Below are positions 1 to 7,569 of a stretch of 7,847 nucleotides of DNA, in pieces. Origin of the DNA: Actinophytocola sp044466355. Lineage in GTDB: Bacteria > Actinomycetota > Actinomycetes > Mycobacteriales > Pseudonocardiaceae. The stretch's first letter is position 1; every line of letters starts with the position of its first letter. The position numbers were made by a program, and so were the translations under genes. The notes below the pieces were generated by a model, which had not been told where the DNA came from, did not search any database, and saw nothing but the letters and a program-made list of their open reading frames with translations. The stretch is taken from positions 1 to 7,847 of the forward strand of contig NZ_JBITMQ010000040.1 in NCBI RefSeq assembly GCF_044466355.1, in the 5' to 3' direction.

Positions 1-23
1 GGTTCTCCAGCCTGTCTGGAACC
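1..23. repeat. Imperfect inverted repeat just upstream of the recombinase operon
   Basis: GGTT-CT-CCAG, a 5-nt loop, then CTGG-AACC: 8 bp can pair with a 2-nt bulge on the left arm. Read another way, it is a perfect 5-bp stem at 6-10/16-20. It lies about 20 bp before the first recombinase start, so it could be an operator, the terminator of an upstream gene, or part of a recombinase-binding end site. It touches the window edge and may extend further left. Function is unassigned. Confidence 0.35.
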
Positions 24-42
24 GTCTCATTGCTTCACCCAG

Positions 43-1605
43 ATGCCAGTTCCGTTGTGGCTCGTTGGGCCTTCCGCAGTGGTTGTTGATCACGGGTGTG
101 CGGAGGGTGTGTTGGAGTTGTTCTTTACTGACCGAAGGCGTGCGATCGCCGTCGGATCGGTGCCGGGCATCGACGGGGCCGAGCTGGCTGAGCTGTTCGG
201 GCGGCGGCTCGCTTTGGACGGGACTCCGATCTTGCTGGAACGGGAGATGTGTCCGGTGGAGCCGGTGTCGTCGTGGTTTCGGCACCTGGCGTTGATGGGT
301 CGCAGCGCGAAGACGATGCGCAAGTACGCCTACGTCGCGCTGAGACTGTCGGAGTTCCTGGCCCAGGCAGGCACCGATGTCGTGTCGGCGACGGAGACGG
401 ATCTGCTGGAGTACCGCGCGCTGCGGACACGGGAGCAGCCCGAGCCGGTCGCGAAGACGACGTGGGAAGCCGAGGCGACGGCGATCAACCGTCTGTACGC
501 CTGGCTGGTGGCGGAGGGCTACCTGTTGGCGCGGCCGTGGCGAAGCGACGGTGGCCGGGACTCGTTGCGCAACGGTGTCACGCAGGACCTGCGGGTGCGG
601 CACATGACGCTGGACCAGTACCGGTACTTCCGTGACGTGGGCCTGGCCGGGCAGTTGCCGGACGGGGCGGTCGACCGGTCGTTCCGCGGGAGATTTCCGC
701 ACCGCAGCCGCGCCGGAGTGGAGCTGGGGCTGCTGACGGGGATGCGGCTGGGCGAGTGGTCGACGCTGCTGCTGCCAGAGCTGGGGTTCGACGTGTCACC
801 GGCAGCTGGCCGACTGCGCGACGGGGTGGAGATCCAGCTTGAGGCGTGCGCGAAGTTCGGCCGGCCGCGCATGGTCTACGCGCCCCGGTCGGCGCTGGAG
901 TTGGTGCGCACGTACATGTTGCTGGAGCGACGGCACATCGTGACTGCTGCGCAGGCAACGCTGGCCAGACGGCGGTCGGAGCTGTTCGTTGTGGACGCGG
1001 ACCAGGACGGCCGGGGCCAGCTGCGGGGCGTGTTGGACGGCCGGCGGGTGACGAGGTCGATTCGGCACATGCCGCCGGAGTTGCGGAAGGTCACGGTGAT
1101 GGACACCGGGGACAGGTTGGAGCCGTTGGCGGTGTTCGTGGGGCCGGGCGGGACGATGCCGCATCCGTCCACATGGGACAAGATCCGGTGGCGGGCGTGG
1201 GAGCGGATGCGGCTGCACGCCACAGATTCCGCCGCGCCGGTCATGCCGAGCCATCCGTGGTTGTTCCACGACCTGCGGCACACGTTCGCGTTGCAGCTGC
1301 TGCGGTTTCTGATGCGGAAGGCGGCACAGGACGGGGCGGCATCCGACCTGCCGATGTCCACACTGGCCGACCACATCGCCTACAACCCGCTGCTGGAGGT
1401 GCAACGCCGCCTGGGGCACGCCAGCCCGGCAACGACCTACATCTACCTGCGCTATCTCAAGGACCCGATGCGCGAGGTCGACGAGGCGTTCGCCGAGTGG
1501 TCCGCGCACGAGGAGGCCACCTACGCCGAGATCGGCCAGCACCTGCTGACCAGCGGCGGCAAGAACAGCGGTGGGGAGGTCGGCGGCGATGCCTCGCAAA
1601 GGTGA
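43..1605 (+). CDS. Tyrosine recombinase/integrase, first of three (TnpA-like)
   Basis: This is a tyrosine recombinase (phage-integrase family) that would cut and rejoin DNA through a 3'-phosphotyrosine. A SAM-like core-binding domain lies at about residues 75-160. The catalytic domain follows at about 190-480 and shows every expected residue: Arg235 in TGMRLGEW, a beta-hairpin Lys271, His409-x-x-Arg412 in FHDLRHTF, His459 in RLGHASPATT, and the nucleophile Tyr468 exactly nine residues later. At 520 aa it is longer than the usual 300-400. About 75 extra residues precede the core-binding domain, and roughly 174 residues separate Arg235 from His409, implying an insert around 300-390. The ATG at 43 lacks a clear Shine-Dalgarno, and the frame stays open to the window edge, so translation may begin further upstream. 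Its 3' end overlaps the next gene by 17 nt. Family assignment is firm; the equivalence to Tn554 TnpA is inference. Confidence 0.93.
   Translation: MPVPLWLVGPSAVVVDHGCAEGVLELFFTDRRRAIAVGSVPGIDGAELAELFGRRLALDGTPILLEREMCPVEPVSSWFRHLALMGRSAKTMRKYAYVALRLSEFLAQAGTDVVSATETDLLEYRALRTREQPEPVAKTTWEAEATAINRLYAWLVAEGYLLARPWRSDGGRDSLRNGVTQDLRVRHMTLDQYRYFRDVGLAGQLPDGAVDRSFRGRFPHRSRAGVELGLLTGMRLGEWSTLLLPELGFDVSPAAGRLRDGVEIQLEACAKFGRPRMVYAPRSALELVRTYMLLERRHIVTAAQATLARRRSELFVVDADQDGRGQLRGVLDGRRVTRSIRHMPPELRKVTVMDTGDRLEPLAVFVGPGGTMPHPSTWDKIRWRAWERMRLHATDSAAPVMPSHPWLFHDLRHTFALQLLRFLMRKAAQDGAASDLPMSTLADHIAYNPLLEVQRRLGHASPATTYIYLRYLKDPMREVDEAFAEWSAHEEATYAEIGQHLLTSGGKNSGGEVGGDASQR
1573..1580 (+). promoter_or_regulatory. 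Shine-Dalgarno that fixes the start of the second recombinase
   Basis: GGGGAGGT ends 8 nt before the ATG at 1589. A GTG at 1571 in the same frame lies before or inside this motif and has no comparable site of its own, so ATG 1589 is preferred. The site lies inside the end of the first recombinase gene, which fits translational coupling. Confidence 0.7.
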
Positions 1606-3544
1606 GTATCGGCGCGATCCGCGCCCTGCCCGTCGAGACGCCGCGCCGGCCCGGATCGGCCTGCGCCGGCTGGAGGGTATCGAGCCCAGCGGGCGACATG
1701 GTTCAACCACCATCGATCCGGCCGAGTTCGTCTGCTCCGTGCTGGCCACCGAGCTCGCCGACGAGTGGGTGGAGCTGGCCGCGACCGATGATCTGGGTGT
1801 CGCCACGATGCGCTGCTACCGGCGCGCGGTCCGCAGTTTCTGCCAGTTCGTCGACACCCACCTGCCCGCCGCAGCCGAGGCGTCCCTGGCGCACGCGGTC
1901 CCTGACCTGTTGCCGGTGATCCTGGACTGGACCCGGCAGCTGCCGACCCGGTGGCCGGCCGGGTCGACCGAGCCTGCCCACCAGGCGGGGCGGCTGCGCA
2001 AGCTCGTCACGCGGCGCGCCGCACACCCCGACCGGGAGGTCGTGGCCCACCTGAACGGCTGGCTGACCGGCTCGAGTGGGCTGCGGCGCGGCGCGACCCG
2101 CGAGGTCGACGAGTTCTCCCGCGCGGACAAGAAGGCGCTGGTCCAGGCCGCTCGGGCAGACATCAAGCGGCTGGAGCAGCGGTTGCGGCGCGGCCGGGAG
2201 CTGCTGGAGCGCGGCGTCGATCCGGAGACGGGCGGCTGGTTGGAGCCGGCCAACCTGCTCTGGGCGATCGAGCACGGGGTGCCGACCCGCGAGCTGCTGG
2301 GCCGCCTGCCGAGCCCAGCCGATTGGCCGGCGGCGCTGATCGACCTGCTGCCGCCGGAAGTAGCGCTCCGCTATCGCGGCCGGGCCCTGTTGCGGGCCTT
2401 GACGGGGATGCTCTATCCGCACAACCGGGACCTGCACGGCTTCCGGATCCTGCTGATGGCCGCGACCGGGCACACCTCGGAGGAGATCACCGGCCTGGCC
2501 GAGGACCAGGTGGAGTTCACCCCGGACGGTGTCCTGCTCAGCTTCACCAAGAACCGAGCCCGATCGGTTCGGCGCCGCTTCTACACCAGCAACACAGTCG
2601 ACAGCGCTGTCGAGGGCACTGACGTTGGTGATGCGGTCACCGTCACGCACCTGGTCACTGGTCGGTTGGACGCCGCCGACATTCTGCGGCGCCTGCTCGC
2701 GGCGACCGCGCGGCTGCGCGCCCGCAGTGGGCTCTCACCGGCGCCGCTGTTCCTGCGGTCGGCGATCTGGGTCTATGACCTGTCGATCAGCCGGTTCAAC
2801 GGGGACTGGAACGGGTCGGACCTTAACGACTGGCTGGACCGGATGGGACTGCGGTTGTCGGGACCGGCTGACATCCGGCGACTGCGCAAGTCGGGCAAGG
2901 TCGAGAAGGCGCTGGCCTATCGGGGGCGGGTCAGCGACGTCGCCGACGATCACAGCGTCGAGGTGTTCCACGGCCACTACGCGCACGGCACCACCTTGAA
3001 GGTCATCGCCGGCCATGTGATCACCTCCGCCCAGCAACGCTGGTTCGACGAAGCGCTCGCCGGCGCGCTTGCGGGCCCGACCGTGCTGACCCCGGACGCC
3101 GAGCAGGCCCTCAACACCACCACCGCGACCACCGCGGCTTCTGCGGCGAAGGCCGTGGGCCTGACCCGGCGGCAGGTCGCGCAGTTGCGGGACGGGGCGT
3201 TGGACATGGGTGTCTCGGCCTGCCGCGACCCGTTCGACTCGCCGTTCGGCAAGGCCGGCGACCTCTGCCCGGTCGCGCCGCTGCGCTGCCTGGAATGCCG
3301 CCACGCCCTGGTCCTGCCGTCCAACCTGCCGCAGCTGCTGCTGTTGGCCGATCACCTCGACCGGCTGCGCACCCGGCTGACACCCCAGCACTTCCATGCC
3401 CTCTGGGGCCAGAGCCACGCCAACCTCACGGCCGTGTTGGCCGACCGCACGCCCGTCGAGATCGAGCTTGCCCGCAAGCAGATCGCGGCCGGCGACGCCG
3501 ACCTGCACCTGCCGCTGTCCGCACACGTGGAGTTCGACCGATGA
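1589..3544 (+). CDS. Divergent tyrosine-recombinase-family protein, second of three (TnpB-like)
   Basis: This 651-aa protein has the layout of a tyrosine recombinase with a degenerate active site. The helical N-terminal part (about 45-240) contains a core-binding-like segment. The catalytic-like region is about 260-490. Its Arg-I box reads ATGHTSEEITGL, placing Thr296 where Arg is normal. The HxxR box reads ADIRRLR, placing Ala427 at the His position while keeping Arg430. His455 and Tyr464 keep the standard nine-residue His-to-Tyr spacing, and Lys321 could be the hairpin Lys. The C-terminus carries a probable metal site, Cys545, Cys560, Cys567 and Cys570 (the last two as CLEC), followed by a helical region. 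The start is set by the SD at 1573-1580. It overlaps the upstream gene by 17 nt and the downstream gene by ATGA. It may be a structural or site-recognition partner of the two complete recombinases. The catalytic alignment was done by eye, so loss of activity is inference. Confidence 0.82.
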   Translation: MPRKGEYRRDPRPARRDAAPARIGLRRLEGIEPSGRHGSTTIDPAEFVCSVLATELADEWVELAATDDLGVATMRCYRRAVRSFCQFVDTHLPAAAEASLAHAVPDLLPVILDWTRQLPTRWPAGSTEPAHQAGRLRKLVTRRAAHPDREVVAHLNGWLTGSSGLRRGATREVDEFSRADKKALVQAARADIKRLEQRLRRGRELLERGVDPETGGWLEPANLLWAIEHGVPTRELLGRLPSPADWPAALIDLLPPEVALRYRGRALLRALTGMLYPHNRDLHGFRILLMAATGHTSEEITGLAEDQVEFTPDGVLLSFTKNRARSVRRRFYTSNTVDSAVEGTDVGDAVTVTHLVTGRLDAADILRRLLAATARLRARSGLSPAPLFLRSAIWVYDLSISRFNGDWNGSDLNDWLDRMGLRLSGPADIRRLRKSGKVEKALAYRGRVSDVADDHSVEVFHGHYAHGTTLKVIAGHVITSAQQRWFDEALAGALAGPTVLTPDAEQALNTTTATTAASAAKAVGLTRRQVAQLRDGALDMGVSACRDPFDSPFGKAGDLCPVAPLRCLECRHALVLPSNLPQLLLLADHLDRLRTRLTPQHFHALWGQSHANLTAVLADRTPVEIELARKQIAAGDADLHLPLSAHVEFDR

Positions 3545-5613
3545 CCTCTCGCCTACCCCTGCCCGCTACCCACTCCGCGTTCCGCGACGACGAGCCAGTC
3601 ATCCAAACCCACCCGCTGCTGCCCGGCGCCCAGCCGCCCGTGTTCGGCCAGACCGAGCAGTGGGACCTCAACGGCGTCGTCGAGCGGCCGGTGAACCAGC
3701 CCACCACGAACTACCGGGTGTCCTTCGCGGGGCTGTCCCCGGCCTGGAACCTGCGGGTCCGCGAGACCGTGATGGTCTGGCTCAACCCCCGGCATCCCGC
3801 CGTCCTGGCCGCCGGCATCCACCTCAAACCCCAGCCGCGCGAACCACGCACCGCCACCCTGCGCGCCGGAACCCTGCGCGCGCTGGCGGCTTGGGCACAC
3901 ACTCAGCGGCTGCCCGAGGACTTGACCCGATGGGACGTCGAGGACTTCCACCGCTACATCGACGCCCAACGGCAGCGGCTGGCGCTCGGCAGCGTCAACG
4001 AGCACGTCGTGGTGATCAAGGCACTCCACGAGTTCGGACCCGTCCTGGCCTGCGGAGGTTTGCCCGCCGACCCCTGGCCCGGTCGACCGGCCAACCGCGT
4101 GCTGGGCATCCGCGACTCCGAGGAGCTGTCCACCCCGGCCATCCCACCGGAGTCCTGGTTCCCGCTCGTCCGCGCCGCCTGGACCTACATCGACACCTTC
4201 GGCCCGGACATCCTGCGGGCGCGGGCAGCCTGGCAAGGCTGGCAAGCCGCTACGCGCCGGCTGAACCGAGCCGAACTGACCCACGCCGTCACCGACTGGC
4301 TCGCCAACCCGCAGCACCGAATCCCAGTCCGCCCCAACACATCCAGCGATCCCGCGGGGGCGGTGAACTGGAAGGTGCTGGCCACGATGATCGGGGCAAG
4401 CAACAACCTTTTCGACTCCCACAGTGCGGCAGGCCAACACCGCCGCAGCCTCGTCCTGGACGTCGTCGCTGCCGGACGCACGCAACCGGGCCTGCTCCAC
4501 GACCTACACGAGGTGACCCGCCCGGACGGCAGCCGCGGCCCCTGGCACCCCTGCCTGCACCCGTTGCAGCTCTGGATGGAATGCGTCGCGCTGCGCAACG
4601 CCTGCTACATCTTCGTCGCCGCGCTGTCGATGATGCGCGACAGCGAAATTCGGCAGATTACCCGCGACAGCGTCGTCGAGCACTACGGCGCGCCCGCTGT
4701 GACCTCCACCAAACGCAAACGCGACCCCGACCTGCCCACCCGGCACTGGTGGATCATCGAGCCCGCCGCCAAGGCGATCTTCACCGCGTCGCAGCTGTCG
4801 CTGCACCCGGAGCTGGCGTTCGGCAGGGTCCGCGACGGCGGCGACGACGATGGTTTCGCCAGCCAGCACGCCATCGTCTCCTTCATCCGGCGCGTCAACG
4901 GCTCCCGCCGCTACAGCGGCCTGCCCGCCATCCCCGACGGCAAGATCACCCCGCACATGTTCCGGCGCACCATGGCCATGCTCACCCGCGATCACCCCGG
5001 CTCCGAGATCGCCCTGGGCATCCAGCTCAAGCACGTCGCCACCCGCGCCCTGGCCAACCGCTCCACCCCCGGTTACGCCCGATCCACGCCAGCCTGGGCC
5101 CGCCGCCTCGACGACGCACTGGCCAGCACCCGGTTCCAGCGCCTGCAAGACCTCTACGACGCCCACCGCCGCGGCGAAACCATCGGCTACGGACCAGCCG
5201 CCGACCGGCTCCGCGACACCTTCGACAACGTCACCCGCGCCGTCACCCGCGTCTCCGAACAAACCCAGCACGGCGACGCCCGAGTCGAATACGACCTGCT
5301 CCGCAAGGCCCGCATCTCCATCCGCTTCGGCAAGCTCAACCACTGCACCCTCGACGAGGCCAACCCCGTCGGCGCCAAGTGCCTGGAGAACACCACCCTT
5401 CCGCCCGGACACCAGGGCCCGTTGATCGACCGTTGCCAGCCCGCCCGCTGCGGCAACAGCCTCTTCGGCCCCGAGCACATCCCCGCCTGGCGCACCGAAG
5501 AGCAGACACTGCTCACCCTCCTGGACACACCCAAGATCGCGTCTTGTCGCAAGACCGTGCTACAGCAGGAACTTGGTGACGTCCACGCTGTCCTGCGGAA
5601 GGCGACTTCATGA
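3541..5613 (+). CDS. Tyrosine recombinase, third of three (large TnpB-like integrase)
   Basis: This is a 690-aa tyrosine recombinase. The first ~90 residues are Pro-rich and without obvious fold. A core-binding-type helical region covers about 105-180 and an extended linker follows to about 330. The catalytic domain (about 340-520) shows Arg366 in SMMRDSEI, candidate Lys391 in TSTKRK, His472-x-x-Arg475 in PHMFRRT, His498 in QLKH, and the likely nucleophile Tyr512 in STPGYAR. That Tyr lies 14 rather than 9 residues after the His, suggesting a short insertion in that loop. Cys602, Cys614, Cys632 and Cys637 form a probable C-terminal zinc site. The start is the ATG of an ATGA overlap with recombinase 2, preceded by GGAG at 3529-3532 with 8-nt spacing; in-frame upstream starts lie inside recombinase 2 and are less likely. 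It ends in an ATGA overlap with the next gene. It probably acts in one complex with the other two recombinases. Confidence 0.88.
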   Translation: MTSRLPLPATHSAFRDDEPVIQTHPLLPGAQPPVFGQTEQWDLNGVVERPVNQPTTNYRVSFAGLSPAWNLRVRETVMVWLNPRHPAVLAAGIHLKPQPREPRTATLRAGTLRALAAWAHTQRLPEDLTRWDVEDFHRYIDAQRQRLALGSVNEHVVVIKALHEFGPVLACGGLPADPWPGRPANRVLGIRDSEELSTPAIPPESWFPLVRAAWTYIDTFGPDILRARAAWQGWQAATRRLNRAELTHAVTDWLANPQHRIPVRPNTSSDPAGAVNWKVLATMIGASNNLFDSHSAAGQHRRSLVLDVVAAGRTQPGLLHDLHEVTRPDGSRGPWHPCLHPLQLWMECVALRNACYIFVAALSMMRDSEIRQITRDSVVEHYGAPAVTSTKRKRDPDLPTRHWWIIEPAAKAIFTASQLSLHPELAFGRVRDGGDDDGFASQHAIVSFIRRVNGSRRYSGLPAIPDGKITPHMFRRTMAMLTRDHPGSEIALGIQLKHVATRALANRSTPGYARSTPAWARRLDDALASTRFQRLQDLYDAHRRGETIGYGPAADRLRDTFDNVTRAVTRVSEQTQHGDARVEYDLLRKARISIRFGKLNHCTLDEANPVGAKCLENTTLPPGHQGPLIDRCQPARCGNSLFGPEHIPAWRTEEQTLLTLLDTPKIASCRKTVLQQELGDVHAVLRKATS

Positions 5614-6044
5614 ACACCGGCAACGACGACGTGATCTCACCGCGGACCGAGAAAGCGCTCAGGCACGCCATGAAGCGCCTTCTCGATGGCAACCCGAAGC
5701 ACACCGACGGCCGTCTGAGCAAAGCCAACCTCGGACGCGAAGCCGGTGTGAGCCACGCAACCCTCTTCCGCGCCAAGGCAATCCTCACCGAATGGGACGA
5801 CGCCCTCGCCGCGCTCGGCAACCGAACACATCAGCAAGCCCGCCATGACAGCGAAACCAACTCCCTGCGCGCGAGCCTCGCCAAGAAGACCGACGAATGC
5901 GCCGAGCTTCGCCGACGTCTCGAAGCCGCCGCCACCGTCATCGCCACCCTGCACCACGAGAACACCGCGCTGCGCGCCCAGCTCAACCGACAGGGAACCG
6001 TCGTCGCGATCAGCCACCACCGATCAACCGGGGTGAACCCATGA
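5610..6044 (+). CDS. Small HTH and coiled-coil recombinase partner (TnpC/DUF6262-like)
   Basis: This is a 144-aa basic protein. Residues about 35-62 (RLSKANLGREAGVSHATLFR region) read as a helix-turn-helix, and about 85-130 is a heptad-rich, charged coiled coil of the ASLAKKTDECAELRRRLEAA type. That two-part plan is seen in the small proteins encoded after large integrases in actinobacteria (DUF6262) and resembles TnpC of Tn554, which affects efficiency and orientation of transposition without being a recombinase. The ATG overlaps the stop of recombinase 3 (ATGA), with GGAAGG at 5597-5602 and 7-nt spacing. A DNA-binding, dimerising accessory factor for the recombinase complex is the likely role. 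Motifs are visible; the family name is from recall, not from a database search. Confidence 0.75.
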   Translation: MNTGNDDVISPRTEKALRHAMKRLLDGNPKHTDGRLSKANLGREAGVSHATLFRAKAILTEWDDALAALGNRTHQQARHDSETNSLRASLAKKTDECAELRRRLEAAATVIATLHHENTALRAQLNRQGTVVAISHHRSTGVNP

Positions 6045-6274
6045 CCGGGCCGCACCCCATTCACCTCGATGCGGGCGACGCCGCCGAACTCGCCGAACTA
6101 CTCGCGTTCCTCGCCGACTGGCTGCGCCAAGACCAGAGCCGACTGGCATCGTCGTTGCTCAGCTTCGTCGGCAACACCAGCTACAGCATCGACACACTGC
6201 ACGCCGACCTTGCCCGCTTCGGCTTTCTCCTCGGCGACAACAGCACGCAACTCTTCGGGCAGGACCAGCCATGA
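6041..6274 (+). CDS. Small acidic helical protein, last intact gene of the recombinase operon
   Basis: This 77-aa protein has no domain I can name. The middle (about 12-40) is a strongly helical, Leu/Ala-rich acidic stretch (AAELAELLAFLADWL), a second helix is likely at about 47-66, and the tail is polar. There is no signal peptide or membrane segment. Its ATG overlaps the preceding stop (ATGA), with GGGGTG at 6030-6035 as a modest SD, so it is almost certainly translated with the operon. The tight coupling suggests it works with the recombinases, perhaps as a protein-protein adaptor. That is inference from position only. Confidence 0.65.
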   Translation: MTGPHPIHLDAGDAAELAELLAFLADWLRQDQSRLASSLLSFVGNTSYSIDTLHADLARFGFLLGDNSTQLFGQDQP

Positions 6275-6320
6275 CAAAGCAGCGTTTGACTGTGTCGACC
6301 CAACGTGACTCCGCGTCCGA
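6261..6320 (+). other. Orphan SD and ATGA-coupled start codon after the last recombinase-operon gene
   Basis: AGGA (6261-6264) sits 6 nt before an ATG at 6271 that overlaps the stop of the 77-aa gene as ATGA, the same coupling used at the three preceding junctions. The frame begins MTKQRLTVSTQRDSASDQ and then runs antisense through the MFS gene without a stop to the window end (525 codons). The antisense part does not look like a protein (Arg/Ser/Thr-rich). The simplest reading is that a sixth gene once began here and was replaced when the neighbouring DNA was joined, leaving only its first ~15 codons. A chance ATGA is also possible. Confidence 0.4.
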
Positions 6321-7568
6321 TCAGGACTCGAAGGAGTCCACGATCATCTGCCGGTGCCGATCGATCAGCCGGCGGATGAGGACCACGAGGACGACTTGGG
6401 CGAGGCCGGACACCAGGAACACGGCCGACACGCTGGTCCGGTCGGCGATTGCGCCACCGAGAAGGGCGCCCAGGGGGATGCCGCCCCACAGCGCCACACG
6501 GTGGGCGCCGAGCACCCGGCCGAGCAACTCGGCAGGGATCATCGCCTGCCGCAGTGACATCGACAGCACGTTCCACATTGTCACGCCCGCCGACAGTCCG
6601 AAGAACCACACACCGGCGGCCCAGAAGTTCGTGACCGTGCCAAGCAGGACGAACATCACCGGAGCGATCGCCGCGGCAATGGTGATCATCCTCGGTCGGC
6701 CGAGGCGGGAGGTCAGCGGCCTCACCGCGACGGACCCGACGAGACCGCCGATCCCCATGACGACGAACAGGACGCCATACAGCGACGGGCGCAGGTGCAG
6801 CGTGTTCAGGGCATACAGCACGGTGAGCGACGTGGCCATGGACATGAGCGCGGCGATCAGCCCACTGAAGATCGTCAGGTCACGCAGCACCGGGTGTCGC
6901 CACAGCCAGCGCAGCCCCTCGCGGATGTCCGCGCGCAGAGTCGTGGGCTCGGTGCGCTCGGCCCGGAACCGGCCAGGGACGGCGAGTACGAGGAGCGCGG
7001 CCACCGCGAAGCCGATCGCGTTGGCGACGAACGGGGCGGCGCGGAACCAGCCGAACAGCGCCGCGCCTACCGGTGGACCGATGAAGTCTTGCCCGACCGT
7101 CTCTTCGACAGTCAGCCAACTGTTGGCGGTGTCAAGCCTGCGGCGGTCGGTGACGACCTGGGGCAGGATGGCGCGGGCCGCCGAGTCATACACCACCTGG
7201 CACACGCCAAGCGCGAACGCGGCGACATACAGCACCAGGATGTGTCCCACACCGGCGACGAGGAGCACCACGAGGACGCTGAGCAGAACGGCCCGGACGA
7301 GATTGACGGTCGACATGGCCCGCCGGCGGTCCAGCCGGTCGACCAGTGCCCCGCCTGGCAGACCGAATAGCAGCCACGGCAGGAACGCGAACGCGGTGAG
7401 ACCGGAGATGAGCACGGGACTGTGGGTCAGCGACGCCGCAAGCAGCGGCAGCGAAATTTTGCCGATGCCGTCGGCACAAGTGGTCGTGGCCGATGAAGCG
7501 AACAGTTTCCAGAACGAGCGATCAAGTGCGGGTTCGGACGCACGGGACGTGTTGACACGCCGAAACAA
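6321..7568 (-). CDS. MFS drug-efflux-type transporter (MefA/EntS-like, MFS_3 type)
   Basis: This is a 415-aa inner-membrane transporter expected to export a small hydrophobic compound by proton antiport. About twelve hydrophobic segments are readable. The first follows FWKLFASSATTTCADGIGKISLPLLAASLT (about 19-48). MFS motif A appears as GALVDRLDRRRAM at about 73-85. The cytoplasmic central loop (about 200-228, ending GLRWLWRHPVL) and the later RQAMIPAELLGRVLG block (about 340-354) are typical of the EntS/macrolide-efflux branch. I chose TTG at 7568 because AAGGTGGG precedes it with 6-nt spacing. A longer GTG start at 7649 lacks an SD, adds 27 residues unlike an MFS N-terminus, and would overlap the leader ORF. 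Upstream lies a leader peptide with an attenuator, pointing to induction by a ribosome-targeting antibiotic. Substrate is not shown by sequence; a macrolide is the best guess. It converges on the recombinase operon with a 46-bp gap. Confidence 0.85.
   Translation of the reverse strand: MFRRVNTSRASEPALDRSFWKLFASSATTTCADGIGKISLPLLAASLTHSPVLISGLTAFAFLPWLLFGLPGGALVDRLDRRRAMSTVNLVRAVLLSVLVVLLVAGVGHILVLYVAAFALGVCQVVYDSAARAILPQVVTDRRRLDTANSWLTVEETVGQDFIGPPVGAALFGWFRAAPFVANAIGFAVAALLVLAVPGRFRAERTEPTTLRADIREGLRWLWRHPVLRDLTIFSGLIAALMSMATSLTVLYALNTLHLRPSLYGVLFVVMGIGGLVGSVAVRPLTSRLGRPRMITIAAAIAPVMFVLLGTVTNFWAAGVWFFGLSAGVTMWNVLSMSLRQAMIPAELLGRVLGAHRVALWGGIPLGALLGGAIADRTSVSAVFLVSGLAQVVLVVLIRRLIDRHRQMIVDSFES
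6324..6339. terminator. Possible bidirectional hairpin at the convergent gene ends
   Basis: GGACTC-GAAG-GAGTCC is a perfect 6-bp stem with a 4-nt loop, located in the last codons of the MFS gene where two transcription units converge. No T-tract follows on either strand, so intrinsic termination is uncertain. It may simply slow polymerase, or be coincidental coding sequence. Confidence 0.3.
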
Positions 7569-7569
7569 A

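Noticed and set aside
796..1806. Minus-strand 336-codon frame opposite recombinase 1
   Set aside because: Pro/Arg/His-rich antisense shadow with no motif; it covers the catalytic region of the first recombinase.
846..1919. Plus-strand 357-codon frame across the junction of recombinases 1 and 2
   Set aside because: Gly/Arg/Ala-rich low-complexity shadow without domain pattern; it runs through two well-supported genes.
3396..5579. Plus-strand 727-codon frame overlapping the third recombinase
   Set aside because: Composition is almost entirely Pro, Arg and Ala, the shadow of a C-rich gene. The overlapping frame has clear recombinase motifs and a coupled start.
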